Source of the DNA: Chrysomallon squamiferum
Lineage: Eukaryota > Mollusca > Gastropoda > Neomphalida > Peltospiridae
NCBI GenBank assembly: GCA_012295275.1
Contig: CM022669.1
Span: 3,728,994-3,786,493 of the forward strand
Length of the DNA: 57,500 nt
Reading direction: 5' to 3'
The notes under the pieces are model-generated. The model was given only the letters and a program-made list of their open reading frames with translations, ran no database searches and was not told where the DNA came from. Below are positions 13,858 to 26,825 of this stretch, piece by piece. Made by a program: the position numbers and the translations under genes. How positions within the stretch are numbered: the stretch's first letter is position 1; each line of letters starts with the position of its first letter.

Positions 13858-16800
13858 TGTATTTATTTATTTATTTATGTATTTTACTGATGTTTTAATT
13901 TAAGCTTTGGATGAAGAAGTGAAGAAGAAAGGACTGTCTGCTATATTAGATAAGGATTCTGGTTTCTCACAGAGAACTGGGATGTCAGTAACAACCATCA
14001 GACGAGGAGATGGGGTAATTTTAGTTCATCAGACGCATATTAATTATTTTATTAAAAAAAAAAAAAATAAAATAATAACAAATAAATAAATAAATAATGT
14101 AAAATTTAAAAACAAAACAAAATAAACCCCGACATTTTTCATAATTATCTTTTCTGAATAAACTGATTATTTTCATTTTTATTTTCCATTCATATGTGTG
14201 TCTTTCATTCATCTTCCCCCTCATCATTTATTTTCTCTCTCTGTCTGTGTGTCTCTTTTAACAGTGAATGCAAAACTGAACTGAATTCTGTTTCATACAT
14301 GTTATGCTAATAAAAAAGTATTATTTTAAAAGGTAAATTTAAATCATTAAAAGCCCATAGAAACATGAGAAAGAAAAAAGAAAAATAATAATAAATTAAA
14401 GGTTCAGTCCTTTAATTCACAAAACAGTATGCTGTATAGTTTAATGCATTTTAATCCCGATTACACATATGAGTAAAACTTAATAACACACCTGTAGCAA
14501 CAACTCGAAAGCAGCCATTAAAATAATTTCAAATACCTTTTTTAAAAGTATAAAATATTTATAAATTGAGATTTTCCTTTATCTTTTCTCAACATTTAAA
14601 AAAGATAAATAAAAAAATAAAAATGTTCATCACAGTATATTTGTATTTATGTATCTGATGAAATATTCAGCTAACTGAAGAGAGGAAGACGATTCGCTAC
14701 TCGGATGGTCGAGAAGAAACGATCGTCACTCGCAGAATGGGAGACAAATCTCACATCATCACAAGCAAGAGATACGGTGATAACGTGGAAACAAGTGAAA
14801 CATTTGAGAACATGGATGAGAGTAAGTAGAATGCTGAAACGAGTGAAACTTTCAAGTTTTAAGTTTAACAGTCGAAAGTGTTGAAATGTTTGAAACCTCC
14901 AGCTTGTAAGTTAAACAATTACATTATGAAAATGTATAAAACTTTCCATTAAACTGTTAAAATGTTTTAAATCTTCCAATGGTAAGTTAAACAGCTAAAA
15001 TGTGGAAATGTTTTCAGTTGTAAATTAAACAATTAAAATTTGAAAATATTGGAAAAATTCAGTGATAACTCAAACAATTAAAAAACAATTAAAAACACTT
15101 TCATACATGAATAAGTGTAAGTTAAACCATTAAAACATGGAAACATTAAATTTTCTGAATAAAGACGGACACATGGTTAAAAATGTGGAAATTTTTGAAA
15201 CATACTAAAGTATATGTAAAAGTAATTCAACTAATTGTAATGTGGAATGATTCTAAACAATAATAGTGTAAAAATACTTGAACACTTTTTAGACCGGGGT
15301 AAGAGTAAATTGCAACACTAAAAAGTGGAAGCTTCTCAAACTTAAAATATTGAAATTTTTAAGCATTTCAGAATATAGATGAAAATAAGTCAAAGTATTT
15401 AAAAACTAAAATCTCTGAAATCATTTGTGTTATGAATTAAATATGTTAAATCTTGGAAACTCATAAAACTTTTCTGAACTAGGATACCAGAAATCAAACA
15501 TTACAGTACTGAACGTTTTGAAGTTTGTAAAAGACAGTATGGAATAAAATAAACCATTAAGTTGTTGAAATTGGTTAAAAACCTTCAAAAATTTAAATAA
15601 ATGTAATTTGAACCATTAAAAAGTTGAAATATTTGAAACCTCCCATATTTGAATAAAACTGTTAAAACATCAGTTAATTATTAAAATGCAAAATCATTTT
15701 GATAAAGTTAAACATTTCAAATTCTAAAATAAGTCTGATCTTCCAGGATAATTTCATTAAAATGTGGAAATGTTTGAAATGATGTAGAATATAGGTTATA
15801 AGAAGTAATATTTAAATTCACACATGCATTAGCATAAATAAAAAATTAATGTTTAAATGGGGAATTATGTGAAAAGTTTAAATCTTTCATGAAAGTAAGT
15901 CAGACTATACAAAATAAATAAATAAATAAATACAAATACCACTTATGCTGCTGCTTCTACTACTACTACTACTACTACTACTACTGCTGCTACTACTGCT
16001 GCTACTACTACTACTAATAATAATAAAAATAAATAGGGATACTAATCATAGGAGATCTGCTGGTTTACTACTATTTCTTCATTTACTTGTAAAAAATGTT
16101 TACATTTCAGTTGTCATTCTCAAATAAAAAAACATAAATATCCAGTGAATGTACCTGTTTGAATTCACAGTATTAAATCAACACACTTGAATAGTGAATG
16201 TAGTCACCTGTACTGGCAAAAATATGTGACACAAAACCAACTGAACTTTAATTTACTAAGATTTTAATTGTTTAATTTGTTTTAATATTTTTTTATTTTT
16301 TTTTTTTTTTTTTGCCTATAATTTTATTGATTTAGTTATTTTTTTAGTTTAATATCTGAAAACATTTTTTTTTTTTTTTTTTTAATTTTAATTTATCTGA
16401 AAATTATTTTTGTGTTTTTAATGCCACCAACTTGTTAAGGAACATGTCAAACTTCCATTTATTTATAACTGATATCTCTGATTTTAATATTAAACTGTGC
16501 TTCTCTCTCTTTGTCAATTTTTGTTTTTTCCTTTGTAGATGTTTATGTTTTGTTAATGGTATATGTAAATTATTACATCAATGCAGTAATAGCAATAACT
16601 AACGTTATAGTTATTTGTATAATTATCTTAAATACATTTAGTAAGCAAATTTCTTATTGTTTTGTTTATAAATGGTGGCAAGTATTGGCTGATAATTAAA
16701 TATAATGAAAAATTAATAATAACCTTTTTAAGATGACATTATTTCAGGATATTCATTGATTCCTTTATTTATTTATTTATTTGTTTGTTTGTTTGTTTGT

Positions 16801-17325
16801 TTAGTATTCATTTATTAATTAACTGACTACATCCAAAATAGAACAGAAAAATGTCAACCTATGTATCTCCTTCCTAATGTAATGTATTATCATACTTCAT
16901 TGTCAGCAAAGATTAAATACAAAAAACTAGTTTTAAAAAAATAATAATAACATAAATACATAAAATATATTTAAATTATGTTTGTTATAGTAATAAAGGT
17001 ATGCACTGAGATAATGATCTGAGTTTGGTTATTTATAGGCCTGCTTCCATCAGAGAATTGTTGAAATACACCTTTCTGCCCATCCACTATTTATTCATTA
17101 AGAACATTCACTTTGAGTTTGAAGTTTAACTGAATTTCATTGTGTTTTCTAATGTTATGTTTTTCAGAAGATCTTCCAAGTTTTGAGAGACGTTGGAATA
17201 ATCCAGGTGGAGATTCAGAGCCTCAGGAGGATCTAAGATTGCCTCAGAAATATGGACAATCAAACAAAGATCATTCTCTGCTGTGGAAATTGTTTGGACT
17301 TTTTTCACCGAAAACAAATGATTAA
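12143..17325 (+). CDS. HAX1: HAX1-like protein (first coding exon not found)
   Basis: Six exons with consistent phases: 12143-12294, 12651-12757, 13283-13346, 13905-14014, 14671-14821, 17168-17325; 246 codons without the start. Similarity to vertebrate HAX1 runs in order: acidic stretch (DEYDEDDFFQDDPF), RDEMLKQPDSENP (human RDSMLKYPDSHQP), FPVPKWDF, GLSAILDKDSGF then SVTTIRRGDG, then EERKTIRYSDGREETIVTRR (human [20 protein letters not shown]), and a hydrophobic tail LLWKLFGLF matching LDLFLGRWF. Vertebrate HAX1 is an anti-apoptotic, largely mitochondrial adaptor. The first visible exon starts in phase 2 (one C completing a codon), so an upstream exon is required; the usual MS-LFDLF-type exon is not in the 275 bp of unique sequence before it. 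Stop TAA 17323-17325; AATAAA 17488-17493. Stop-free throughout, so probably functional. Confidence 0.85.
12467..12559. repeat. (TG)n microsatellite in HAX1-like intron
   Basis: About 45 TG units with one CG interruption, in the first visible intron, about 90 bp before the acceptor. Confidence 0.95.
13757..13885. repeat. (TTTTA)n/(TTTA)n repeat next to a splice acceptor
   Basis: Pentanucleotide then tetranucleotide repeat ending about 20 bp before the acceptor at 13904 in the HAX1-like gene, so it overlaps the polypyrimidine/branch region. Confidence 0.9.
14822..15740 (+). repeat. Degenerate 35-50 bp tandem array in HAX1-like intron
   Basis: Starts immediately at the 5' splice site of the long intron (14822-17167). 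A loose unit of the form GTAAGTTAAAC, AATTAAAA, TGTGGAAATGTTTGAAAC recurs; the TAAGTTAAAC-like element is near 14858, 14906, 14947, 14982, 15020, 15065 and 15116, and fades by about 15740. Units are diverged, so this is an old minisatellite. The first units resemble the exon end itself. Confidence 0.65.
15955..16022. repeat. (CTA)n microsatellite
   Basis: Imperfect CTA/CTG trinucleotide repeat in the last HAX1-like intron. The remainder of the intron to 17167 is AT-rich with poly-T runs and no recognised exon. Confidence 0.9.
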
Positions 17326-17487
17326 AATTATATCCAGAAGATGGGGAAAAAAACTTATTAAGTTTGTGTAAATATTTGGTTGCTGGATGCAGAATGTAAA
17401 TTATGTGTGTGCAGATTTAGTTGTGTAAATGTTGCAATTCTAACAAGTTCCTGAGTGTATATGTATTTGTGTGAATGTTTGAGTTAG

Positions 17488-17493
17488 AATAAA
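17488..17493 (+). promoter_or_regulatory. Polyadenylation signal of HAX1-like gene
   Basis: AATAAA 163 bp after the stop codon. It is the first canonical hexamer downstream; in such AT-rich DNA a chance match is possible. Confidence 0.5.
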
Positions 17494-17737
17494 GTACCAA
17501 GATATGATTGTGTATTTTGAGAGGTGTTTTTTTAATTATTATTTTAACATTTGGACTTTAATTTATTATCAGATGTCAGAGAACAAATTTATTTCAGTTA
17601 ATGTTTGATTTCTTGTTGTGGGATAAAATAAAGAAATAATTAATGTTTGCCTTTTTGTAATAATTGTTTTTGTTTGTTTAAACAATTTTTGTTTTAAATA
17701 TTTATTTATTTATTTGTTTATTTACTTACTTACTTAC

Positions 17738-17781
<44 letters not shown>

Positions 17782-18561
17782 AATTAATATAATTTATTTC
17801 ATTTTTATTTTTATTTATTTTTGGTGTGTATTTTTATGGTGAAAAGCATTTTGATATCAGTTTAACCTAAAATTTGTGAATTTCATAAAAATAACATTTA
17901 TGCTTGAACCATATTCTTTTTATTTGAAATAATGAAAAAACAAAACACACACACATGTATTAATATTTGTTTTATATTATAATAATAATTTATTATTGTT
18001 TTGTTAAAAGCATGATTAATATAAGTGATCAATATTTTAAAGAAAATAAATAATTTTAGATAAAATGAGATTTGTTCATTATGAATTAGTTACAATAATT
18101 ATAATGAGATTTTCATTTGTAGACCTATATTTCATTATAACTAAATATATAAAACATTACAATACTTTATGTTTAAATGAACCAAAACTGGATTGCTATA
18201 AAATATATTTAAGTGTAATACACAAAACAAGTATTAATAATGCTCCATTTTTGAATTTTACAAGTTGTAAAAATTGAACAAGTTAGTATAATTTGTTCAA
18301 AGTGATTTTAACAGCAGGTAAAGAAAGTGACTTCAAACAAATCAGTAATAAACTTCTTATATTAAAAATGATGTTCTATTTTCAAGGAATATGCCACATG
18401 ATACAATTCCTATACATTAAAGAGACGTTTATTAACATTTGTTAAGTTTGTGTGAATTAAAATTAATTTTCAATTACATTTGAGATAAATGTATCTTAGA
18501 TGATCACATTACATATATCTGTGTACCAAAATTTATGTCTGTTTGTATGTTTATATATATA

Positions 18562-18594
18562 TAGTCAACCCTCCATTTATCGGACGCTATTTTG
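18562..18594 (+). mobile_element. pogo/Tigger-like terminal sequence
   Basis: After a TA-rich run comes AGTCAACCCTCCATTTATCG, followed by GACGC. This is the characteristic form of a pogo/Tigger-type terminal inverted repeat. The matching opposite end is not found nearby and there is no transposase, so a solo end of a decayed element. Family assigned from memory. Confidence 0.45.
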
Positions 18595-18643
18595 ACGTAT
18601 TTCAAAAAAAAAAAAAAAATAATAATAATAATAATAATAACAA

Positions 18644-18680
<37 letters not shown>

Positions 18681-18762
18681 CAGATACAATTTGAGAAATG
18701 TACACAAATTCTCAAATCTGCTAAAATATATATAAATCTGCTCGTATGTACGTACGTACACA

Positions 18763-18801
<39 letters not shown>

Positions 18802-19574
18802 ATGCACGCATTAGTACATTTGTTAGAATGAATACATTTTTGTAAACATATCACAATACACATAAACATACTTACCCGTGCATACTTAACTATTTATAGA
18901 CCACAACACTGTTACGTCATTTCATTGTTGTCGACGTAATGACAACATTGACACATTGACGACGTTTGTGTAATAACGGTTTGTTACACTAATCTAATAG
19001 TTGGTAGTCGGTGAATGATAGAAAATAGGAACTACTTCGAATGTGGGTAAGTAAGAAATAGAATACATGTTACTGTATTAAATTCGGAAATCGGTAACCA
19101 GTTATATGCCGTATTCTAACACTATGACATCTTAATGGTTCATTTTTACAGATGTTGTTACAAAAAAAAAATCATTTTTTTTCTTCAGTTATTTATTTGT
19201 TTATTTATTTGTTTGTTTGTTTATTTATTGTTTATTTATTTTTCTTTTACTTTGTTCTGTTTGTTTCTAACAACAAAATAACAACATTTCCAAATAGGCG
19301 ACTCTAAAAAAAAAAAAAAAAAAAAGAAAAATAGCTGAAACATAGCAGTAGTCAAAGAAGAAGTACTGGGATTTATAATTGTAGTAACAAGTAACAGTAG
19401 CATGAGTAGTAATTGTAGTAGTAGTAGTAGCTGCAGTAGTATTTAGTGTAGCATATGTTATAATAATGAACTCAAGTGTACACTGCGGTAGATATAAATA
19501 TACTAATACAATTATTTATACTTCCAAGATGCTATTTTATTGTTTTGGACAACCTTTCATCCTTCATAACAAAG

Positions 19575-19646
19575 TATAAAAGAATAATGCTTTTACAGTA
19601 CATCTGAATGCCGCCATTTTACCTGTTAGAACTGACAGTGACGTCA
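19575..19646 (+). promoter_or_regulatory. Promoter-like motif cluster (TATA, YY1-like, CRE)
   Basis: TATAAAAG at 19575-19582, GCCGCCATTTT at 19610-19620 (YY1-type core) and a perfect CRE TGACGTCA at 19639-19646. Spacing is compatible with a start site near 19605 on the + strand, but no coding exon follows on that strand. Confidence 0.3.
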
Positions 19647-20239
19647 TAGCGGCTGATAGCCCTATTATTTATGTCTTTTTCTCTTTTCCATTTCTGTATT
19701 TCTTTATTTCTTTCTTTATTTTTAACTGACAAAACTTGAAGAAAGTTTGGGTGATGACATAAAACGCTTAACTTCAAATTGCCCCGTTTTGAAGCCGGCA
19801 GCCCCTTCTTCTAGTAAAAATTAAAACAAAGAAACACGAAGAATGATAATAAATATATGTAAAATCTTTAATAGCTGACTTTCAAACAACAGATATCTAT
19901 ATTATAAAACTCTACATTTTCCACCCATACATATAATCTTATCCTATATATATTTCAACACTATTTTATATATATTTCTACCACATATTATCACTATTAA
20001 CGACATTTGGGTGAAACAATTATTTCAACAAAACTATTTATCGATCTACATATATACATATTTATAATGTGCGTAATTATTGGTTTTGGAAAAATTGTTT
20101 ATTTATTATTATTATTGATTTCATTTTAGATTTAAAAACAACAAAGTATGAAAAAACCCACAATATATTTCTGTTAAATAATGGAATAAACTTTCAAAAT
20201 AAATAAATAAATAAGAAAAAAAACCCAGTAACAATAGCA

Positions 20240-20286
20240 ATAACATTAATGATAGTAATAGTAGTAGAAGTAATAGTAGTAGTAGC

Positions 20287-20332
<46 letters not shown>

Positions 20333-20475
20333 ATAGTAGTAGTTCGAGTAGTTGCAGTAATACAAATAGTAGTAGTAGTAGCAACAGCAGCAGCAGCAGT
20401 AGCAGCACACAAGTAGTAGCACAGTAATAGTAGTAGTCATAATAGTAGTGGTAGTAGTGGTCGTTGTAGTAGTTG
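20240..20475. repeat. (TAG)n microsatellite
   Basis: Long imperfect TAG/CAG trinucleotide tract just 3' of the colmedin stop codon, likely inside its 3' UTR. On the minus strand it reads (CTA)n. Confidence 0.93.
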
Positions 20476-20544
20476 ATTAATAAACTATATAAACACCCAG
20501 AGCTAAACGTGACAGATGAGTCTGCTGCAGACGTTAACTTGTTC

Positions 20545-22748
20545 TTACGACGATGATATCAGCATGGGATACGTGATCTGACTTCCTGCATCCCACGCGT
20601 AAATTTTACTTTCTTTGTGATTGTACGTTACCATGACGTTATGTCTGTACGGGTTCGTGAATCGAAGGTTCGGGTTCCATCGACGACCAGTGTATATATC
20701 GTAAGCGAAATCAATCCTAGAGGCAGGGTCGTTGATGCTCTTTACCAGGTACAAGATTCCGCACATAACGAAACCATTCCCATGACTCTGCGAAGGCTCA
20801 TTTAGCGACCACGTTTTTATCACAGTCAGCGAATCCGGGTGCAGTTTGGCAAGCATCATTTTCGACCGTATAGCTTTGTTGGAGTAAATTAACCACAAAC
20901 CGTTTTCGTCGACGGAGAGATCGTAGAAGACGTGCTTCGAGGCGTACACGGCTTTGTTACCTTTATACAACGAATCGTGCATTTTACGAACGGCCACCAC
21001 TGCTCCGGCGTCAATGTCGTATCTAACAACTTTATTAAGACTACTCCATTGGTAATAGAAGGAACCCCTGTACACGACGTTGCCGGTGCCGTAGTAGGGG
21101 ATTTTGCCAAGGTCCAGCACTCTGCCTATCGTCTTTGCTTGAAACGTTTGGGAACTGTCGAACTCGTACAGTTTGTTCCCTCTAATTCCTTTAGTGATCC
21201 ATATTTTCTTACCGTCTTTCTCTGTCAGTGGGTCTGGATCTTTCATCCACGATCCAAATTTTTGTTCCGAATCCCGATGGAATAAAGGCTTCCCAATGAT
21301 TCGAATATGGCAGTCTGGATACAAGTTTTAAAATTTTAGGTGTCCAGGGGAAAAAAAAATGTATAAAATAAAATATAAAATAAAAATAATAAAATGAAAT
21401 GTGTTTAAATTTTGACAGATTTTAAATAATGTTGACATGCTTACGCAATAAGATGTCATTCTATCAGCAAATGTAAATATTAGTTAGTAGGTCTTTCGTA
21501 ATAATAATAATAATAATAATCATAATAATAATAAAAGGAATAATAAACATGAGATGATAATGATGAAGGTTATAATAATAAATACGTTAATAATAATAAA
21601 ACTTTATTCTTCACTATATGTACTTAAGTTACTGACTACAAAATATGCTTGAAACCATATCAGAATATATATAAATTACTGTTTTCAGCTAATTATCCAT
21701 ACCATATTATCACTAATAGTAATTATTTTGAGTTTTCTTTTGTTCAAAAATTTTATTACAAACATTATATATAACATTTATCACAGCATACATGTAAAAA
21801 CTATTTCACGTTTATAAATAACAACATGTTATACAAATACCTTTAATTAAGGTAAGAGGAATGTAATGCACAGTTCAGCAGAACGCAAGAAATGGCAAGA
21901 ACGTATAAACAAAATGCTGACGATGATACGGAAGATGCATTTCCGATTGAGAATTTCGAACCTGTGGAAAACATACATGCATATATAAAGTGATGGCAAA
22001 CATGGATAACAGTATGGATTATGACAGGATATAGATAACAATATGGTTTATGTCAGGATATGGATAACAGTATGGCTTATGTCAGGATATGGATAACAGT
22101 ATGGTTCATGACAGGATATGGATAACAATATGGTTTATGTCAGGATATGGATAACAGTATGGTTCATGTAAGTTTTGTAACAATATTTTTATTAACAGGA
22201 GTGAGTACTTTATATAGTTAGGACAAAAGAAAATATCAAAATGCATTATCTCAAAACCAGGCATACAGACGTAATCGCATTTCTATCTTGAGGGGGATGT
22301 GTCTGTCGAGCTGTTAGTTCCAATGCAGGTTTGAACAATACTTATGTGTTTAGACTTTAAAGTTTTAAGCTTAATTAATACATACAGCATATATTGTGTG
22401 TAAAGTAAAATTATCAATATATTTAAAATCTTTTAGTGCTATTACTTGTATAATTATATTACGTTCACAAAGAAAAAAAAACAACAACAATATACGACAT
22501 TTTAACGGATTTATAAAATTTTCAGTCGTTATTTATTCATTATTATTTTATTTGAAAATATAATCGATATTTTATATAACTTAATTAAATAAAATTAACT
22601 AAATTATTAATTATTTTCTAACGAATTCAGACGTCTTCGTATATTGTCGTCCTTAATCAAAAGTTTACTAAATAAATAAATCAAACTTCGCAATACATTT
22701 TTCAATACAGAGCATTGCCGCTTTGTTTTAACCTCTCTGAATTTAAAA

Positions 22749-22779
<31 letters not shown>

Positions 22780-23316
22780 ATCTAATGTAATTCATTCTTG
22801 ACAAGTTTTGTTTTAAGCAAAGACTTCAGATTTTGTGTCAAATGCTAAGGACAAACAAGCATGTACCAAGTGGCTATAGATTCGTGCAAAATTAATCAAG
22901 GGGGTCAGAAATGAAAGATGACGTCATTCTGTTGATTGTGACGTAACAAGCTGGGAGGTACTGATTGTACGAAAACGTTTCGGCAACTCACTCGAGTTTC
23001 GTGGTTGTATCGTTGCAGTCGTCGTTGCTATGGTTGTGGGTACAGTTTTATGTGTTGTTGTAACTGTATTTTAAACAAAACAGTTTTCAAGCCTGAGTCT
23101 TAACACAAAATCTGAGTATTCAGTGAAGTAAATACAGTTTGAGTAAAATGAAGCTGAATAATGATTTATTTAATTATTCTCACGCGCCCATTCCCACAAA
23201 CTCTCTCACACACACAAGTACGCACACACACACACACACAAGTACGCACACCAAGGATTTATAATGTGTGTCTTTAACATTTAATAAAATTATATCACAC
23301 TATATATATTTATATT

Positions 23317-23381
<65 letters not shown>

Positions 23382-26300
23382 CGAGAATATTAGTTATATA
23401 CTCACGTAAAATACTTACCTTTTGTAGTGCTTGGAGTTGTTTGTGGTTTATCACAGGTTACTAAATAAAGAAACAAATAAACAAACAAACAAACAAACAA
23501 ACAAATAAATAAATAAATAAATAAATAAATGAACTTAATACATTTTAGAGACTTTGCAATTAACATATTTGTGTTCAGTATTAATTTGTTTTTACGATTT
23601 ACCTATCACAATTTTGTCATCCTCCAGTATTTAATATGTTAATTTACTAGTTACATTTATTTGTAAGCATATGTACTAACCGACATGTTCAATGTACAAA
23701 TAATCTATATGTAAACAAATAGTTAACAAGGTCTGAATGTTGATAATTATATGCAAATGTGTATGGTGGGAAGAACACGAATATGTATTTCAGTATAATT
23801 ATTCTGAAACGTACCTTGACATATTCCATTATCACCTTTATCACCTTTTAGTCCTACTATACCTGAACAATAAAAAATAAAAATATTGTCATTAGTATGT
23901 ATATGTATACATTTGTATCTATGTATGTATGTATGTATGTATGTATGTATGTATGTATGTATGTATGTATGTATGTATGTATGTATGTATGTATGTATGT
24001 ATGTATGTATGTATGTATGTATGTATGTACTCTGTATGTTTAGGTGTATATTAGTGGATATTAATATATGTATATATGTTCGTACATATACACTTATGTT
24101 TATTTATATCTTTGTGTGTGTGTTTGATTCTGAAAGAATGTAAATATATGTATAGGTGTATATGTATATACATGTATCATATGCACCTATACGATCATAT
24201 ACTTTTATCTCTCTGTATTCTGAGTATGTTTTAATATTTAGCTTTTTACCTGGAGAGCCAGTTTCACCACGATCACCTTTTTGACCCTTCAGACCAGGTA
24301 CCCCAGGGATCCCACTCTTGCCTCTGGGTCCTGGAAGTCCATCTGCACCTTTGTCACCTTTCCGACCCCGTCTTCCTTCGACCCCGTCTTTCCCGTCCAA
24401 ACCTGGCGCACCTGATATGAGAGGAAATTAACTTTTACCATCGTCTTAGTTTACATTTTAGAGAAAGAAAACACACTAACTGTATCATATCTGAGCAAAC
24501 ACACTAACTGTATCATATCTGAGCAACATACTCAAGCAACATAACTGTGCACGTATATATGGATAAGGACTTTTTCTCTTCAAAATATAACTTCTCTATG
24601 TTTTATTAACAAACATCTGTTAATTAATTACTTTGTGGGTATTTATGAGTTCGTGTGTGTATATCTTTCTGATTGTGCATGCGAGGGTGTGTGTATGTGT
24701 GTGTGAGCATGTGTCAGAATGCATGTATTATTAATTGTGTGTATTTGCATGTGTATGTGTTACTGATTGTTTGTGCATGCGTGCGTGCATGTGTGTCCAT
24801 GTGTGTGCATGAGTCAGAATCAGAATTTATATAGGTGAATGAGTATGAAAGCTCGTGAAAGGATGTATTTGATACACACACAAACACACACATTCACATG
24901 TATATATATATATAACGGTTATATATCACTTCAATAGCCACTGAGATGTTCCATTGCCCGCTATGGCACTAAACATCTGCGTTTTAAGTATAATTACAAA
25001 TGCATGTGTGTTACTCTATATTATCTTGTGTTTGTGCAAATAGTTTATACCTGGCTCTCCTGGTATCCCATCTCTACCGTCTTTGCCCGTGGGTCCTATT
25101 GGTCCGGGCGGGCCCGGAGGTCCCACAGGTCCTGTAACGAAATAAACAGTTTTAAATGTCAACACAATATTTAACTAATGCGTTTATAATGTTAACATTT
25201 CATTTTATTTCAAACGACAATAATTTCTGTCATATAGAAACCAGTTTTACATGATAAATTTCAAATTATGTTAAGAATAACATTTTTTTTTTTTTTTTTT
25301 ACTAAAATAAGTAAGTGGATTTAGGATGTAATATATAAGAAATGTATTAGTAATCAATATATATAAAAATAAACGCTTATTTTAAGAATTTATCATAGTT
25401 TAATTTTTCGATTACTATAAAGGAATTTATATTACATTTCGTGCAACAATATTACTCATTACGATCTTATACTTTAGAAATCAGATTACAATGCTGTCAG
25501 AGCTGTCAGTGCCAGCGGTTTGTATGTTATTTCATTATTCTGAATTTTAAAGGATTCAAAGACAAGATAAAGAAAACTGTCCAAAGAAGCAGAGTATGAT
25601 ATGCAGCTGAACAATGATTCTAATGCATTCTCCTTCATGCCAAGACTAATTAGAATAAAAACACCATTACAACCTCAGCAACTCCATTAACATTAAACGC
25701 CTATCAACAACAACAATAACAAGAACTCGATTAACATTAACAAATGCGTCATCAGCCACAACGATTACAAAGTACAAAAATAAAACTACATGTTTGTTTG
25801 TTTAATCTATGTGCTCATTACTAACTTATACATAAAGTAATACTTTGTGTGTGTTTGAAGTAATACTATTATGTATTACCTGGGTTAGATAGATACCCTT
25901 CTTTCATCATATAATGTTTTATATAATAATGCCAAGAATGATTATCGCAAAACAATGTATGCAAAGTAAAGTTTTCTATGAATAAGAAGTATTTCGTGTA
26001 TTACGATCTAAACGTTTTCCTGGCTGTCTAGTCTATGTCTGTGAACGTTACAAGACAATACGTTTTGAAAAAGAACTGTTACATTTTTTAATGTTTGTTT
26101 TTGTTTCACATTTAAATAAACAAATAAATATACACATGCACATAACATTATACATACATACATACATACATTATATATATAGTGACAACATTAAGACTAT
26201 AAGTTAATGTTCTAGTTTCTAGATTAGAAAATAACTGAAAGTTAAACTACAATGCTACAAGAACTGAAACCTGGCGGTCCTTTTTTGCCTGGAAATCCTA

Positions 26301-26781
26301 ATAAACCTCTCAGACCTTTAGAACCTTTATCACCCTTCAGTCCAGGTGTACCTAATTAGTACCGAATATATAGTTTTGTAAAGGTAATGAATCCAAAGAT
26401 GGAATAATAATAATAATAATAATAAATAATAACAACAACAATAATAATAATAATAATAATAATAACAAGTAGTAGTAGTAGGACAATAATATTAGTAGTA
26501 GTACTAGTAATAGTAGTAGTAGCAGTAGTAGTAGTAGTTGTTGTAGTTGTTGTAGTACCAGTAGTAGTAGTAGTAGTAGTAACAATAATTATAACCATAA
26601 TGAAATATTAGTTATGTGTTTAATAATAACCTTAACTGAATGATATAAATGGTAGTTGCAAAAATAAGATGTTAGAAAGTTTTGCTTTTTCTTGCTGTTG
26701 TAGATTTAGTACTTGTAGTTATTGTTATTGTTCTCTTATTATTAGTAGTAGTAGTACTAGTAGTAATTGTAGTAGTAGTAA

Positions 26782-26825
<44 letters not shown>

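Larger units (their letters stand above)
17494..20544. other. Intergenic region between converging HAX1-like and colmedin genes
   Basis: No protein-coding exon recognised. Contents: (TTTA)n around 17697-17780, a pogo-like transposon end (about 18562-18594), (AAT)n 18608-18678, (CA)n about 18761-18796, a CRE-like half-site pair near 18912-18940, a possible non-coding 5' exon ending in a good donor at 19046, a TATA/YY1/CRE cluster at 19575-19646 and a long (TAG)n tract (20240-20475). Confidence 0.6.
21315..23418. other. Last intron of colmedin gene
   Basis: No exon recognised. Contains (AAT)n near 21500, a 29-bp minisatellite (21994-22170), (AAAT)n (about 22745-22780), a non-repetitive block with two CRE-like sites (22900-23060) and a (TA)n run (about 23290-23377). 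Confidence 0.6.

Noticed and set aside
18065-18277. 70-codon + strand frame after the HAX1-like gene
   Set aside because: AT-rich codon use, no homology and no splice or promoter context.
20932-21285. 117-codon + strand frame opposite the olfactomedin exon
   Set aside because: Shadow of the strongly supported minus-strand coding sequence; no homology or splice context.
21994-22170. Possible CRISPR-like array of 29-bp repeats
   Set aside because: Units abut directly with no spacers, and the sequence is eukaryotic; it is a minisatellite.
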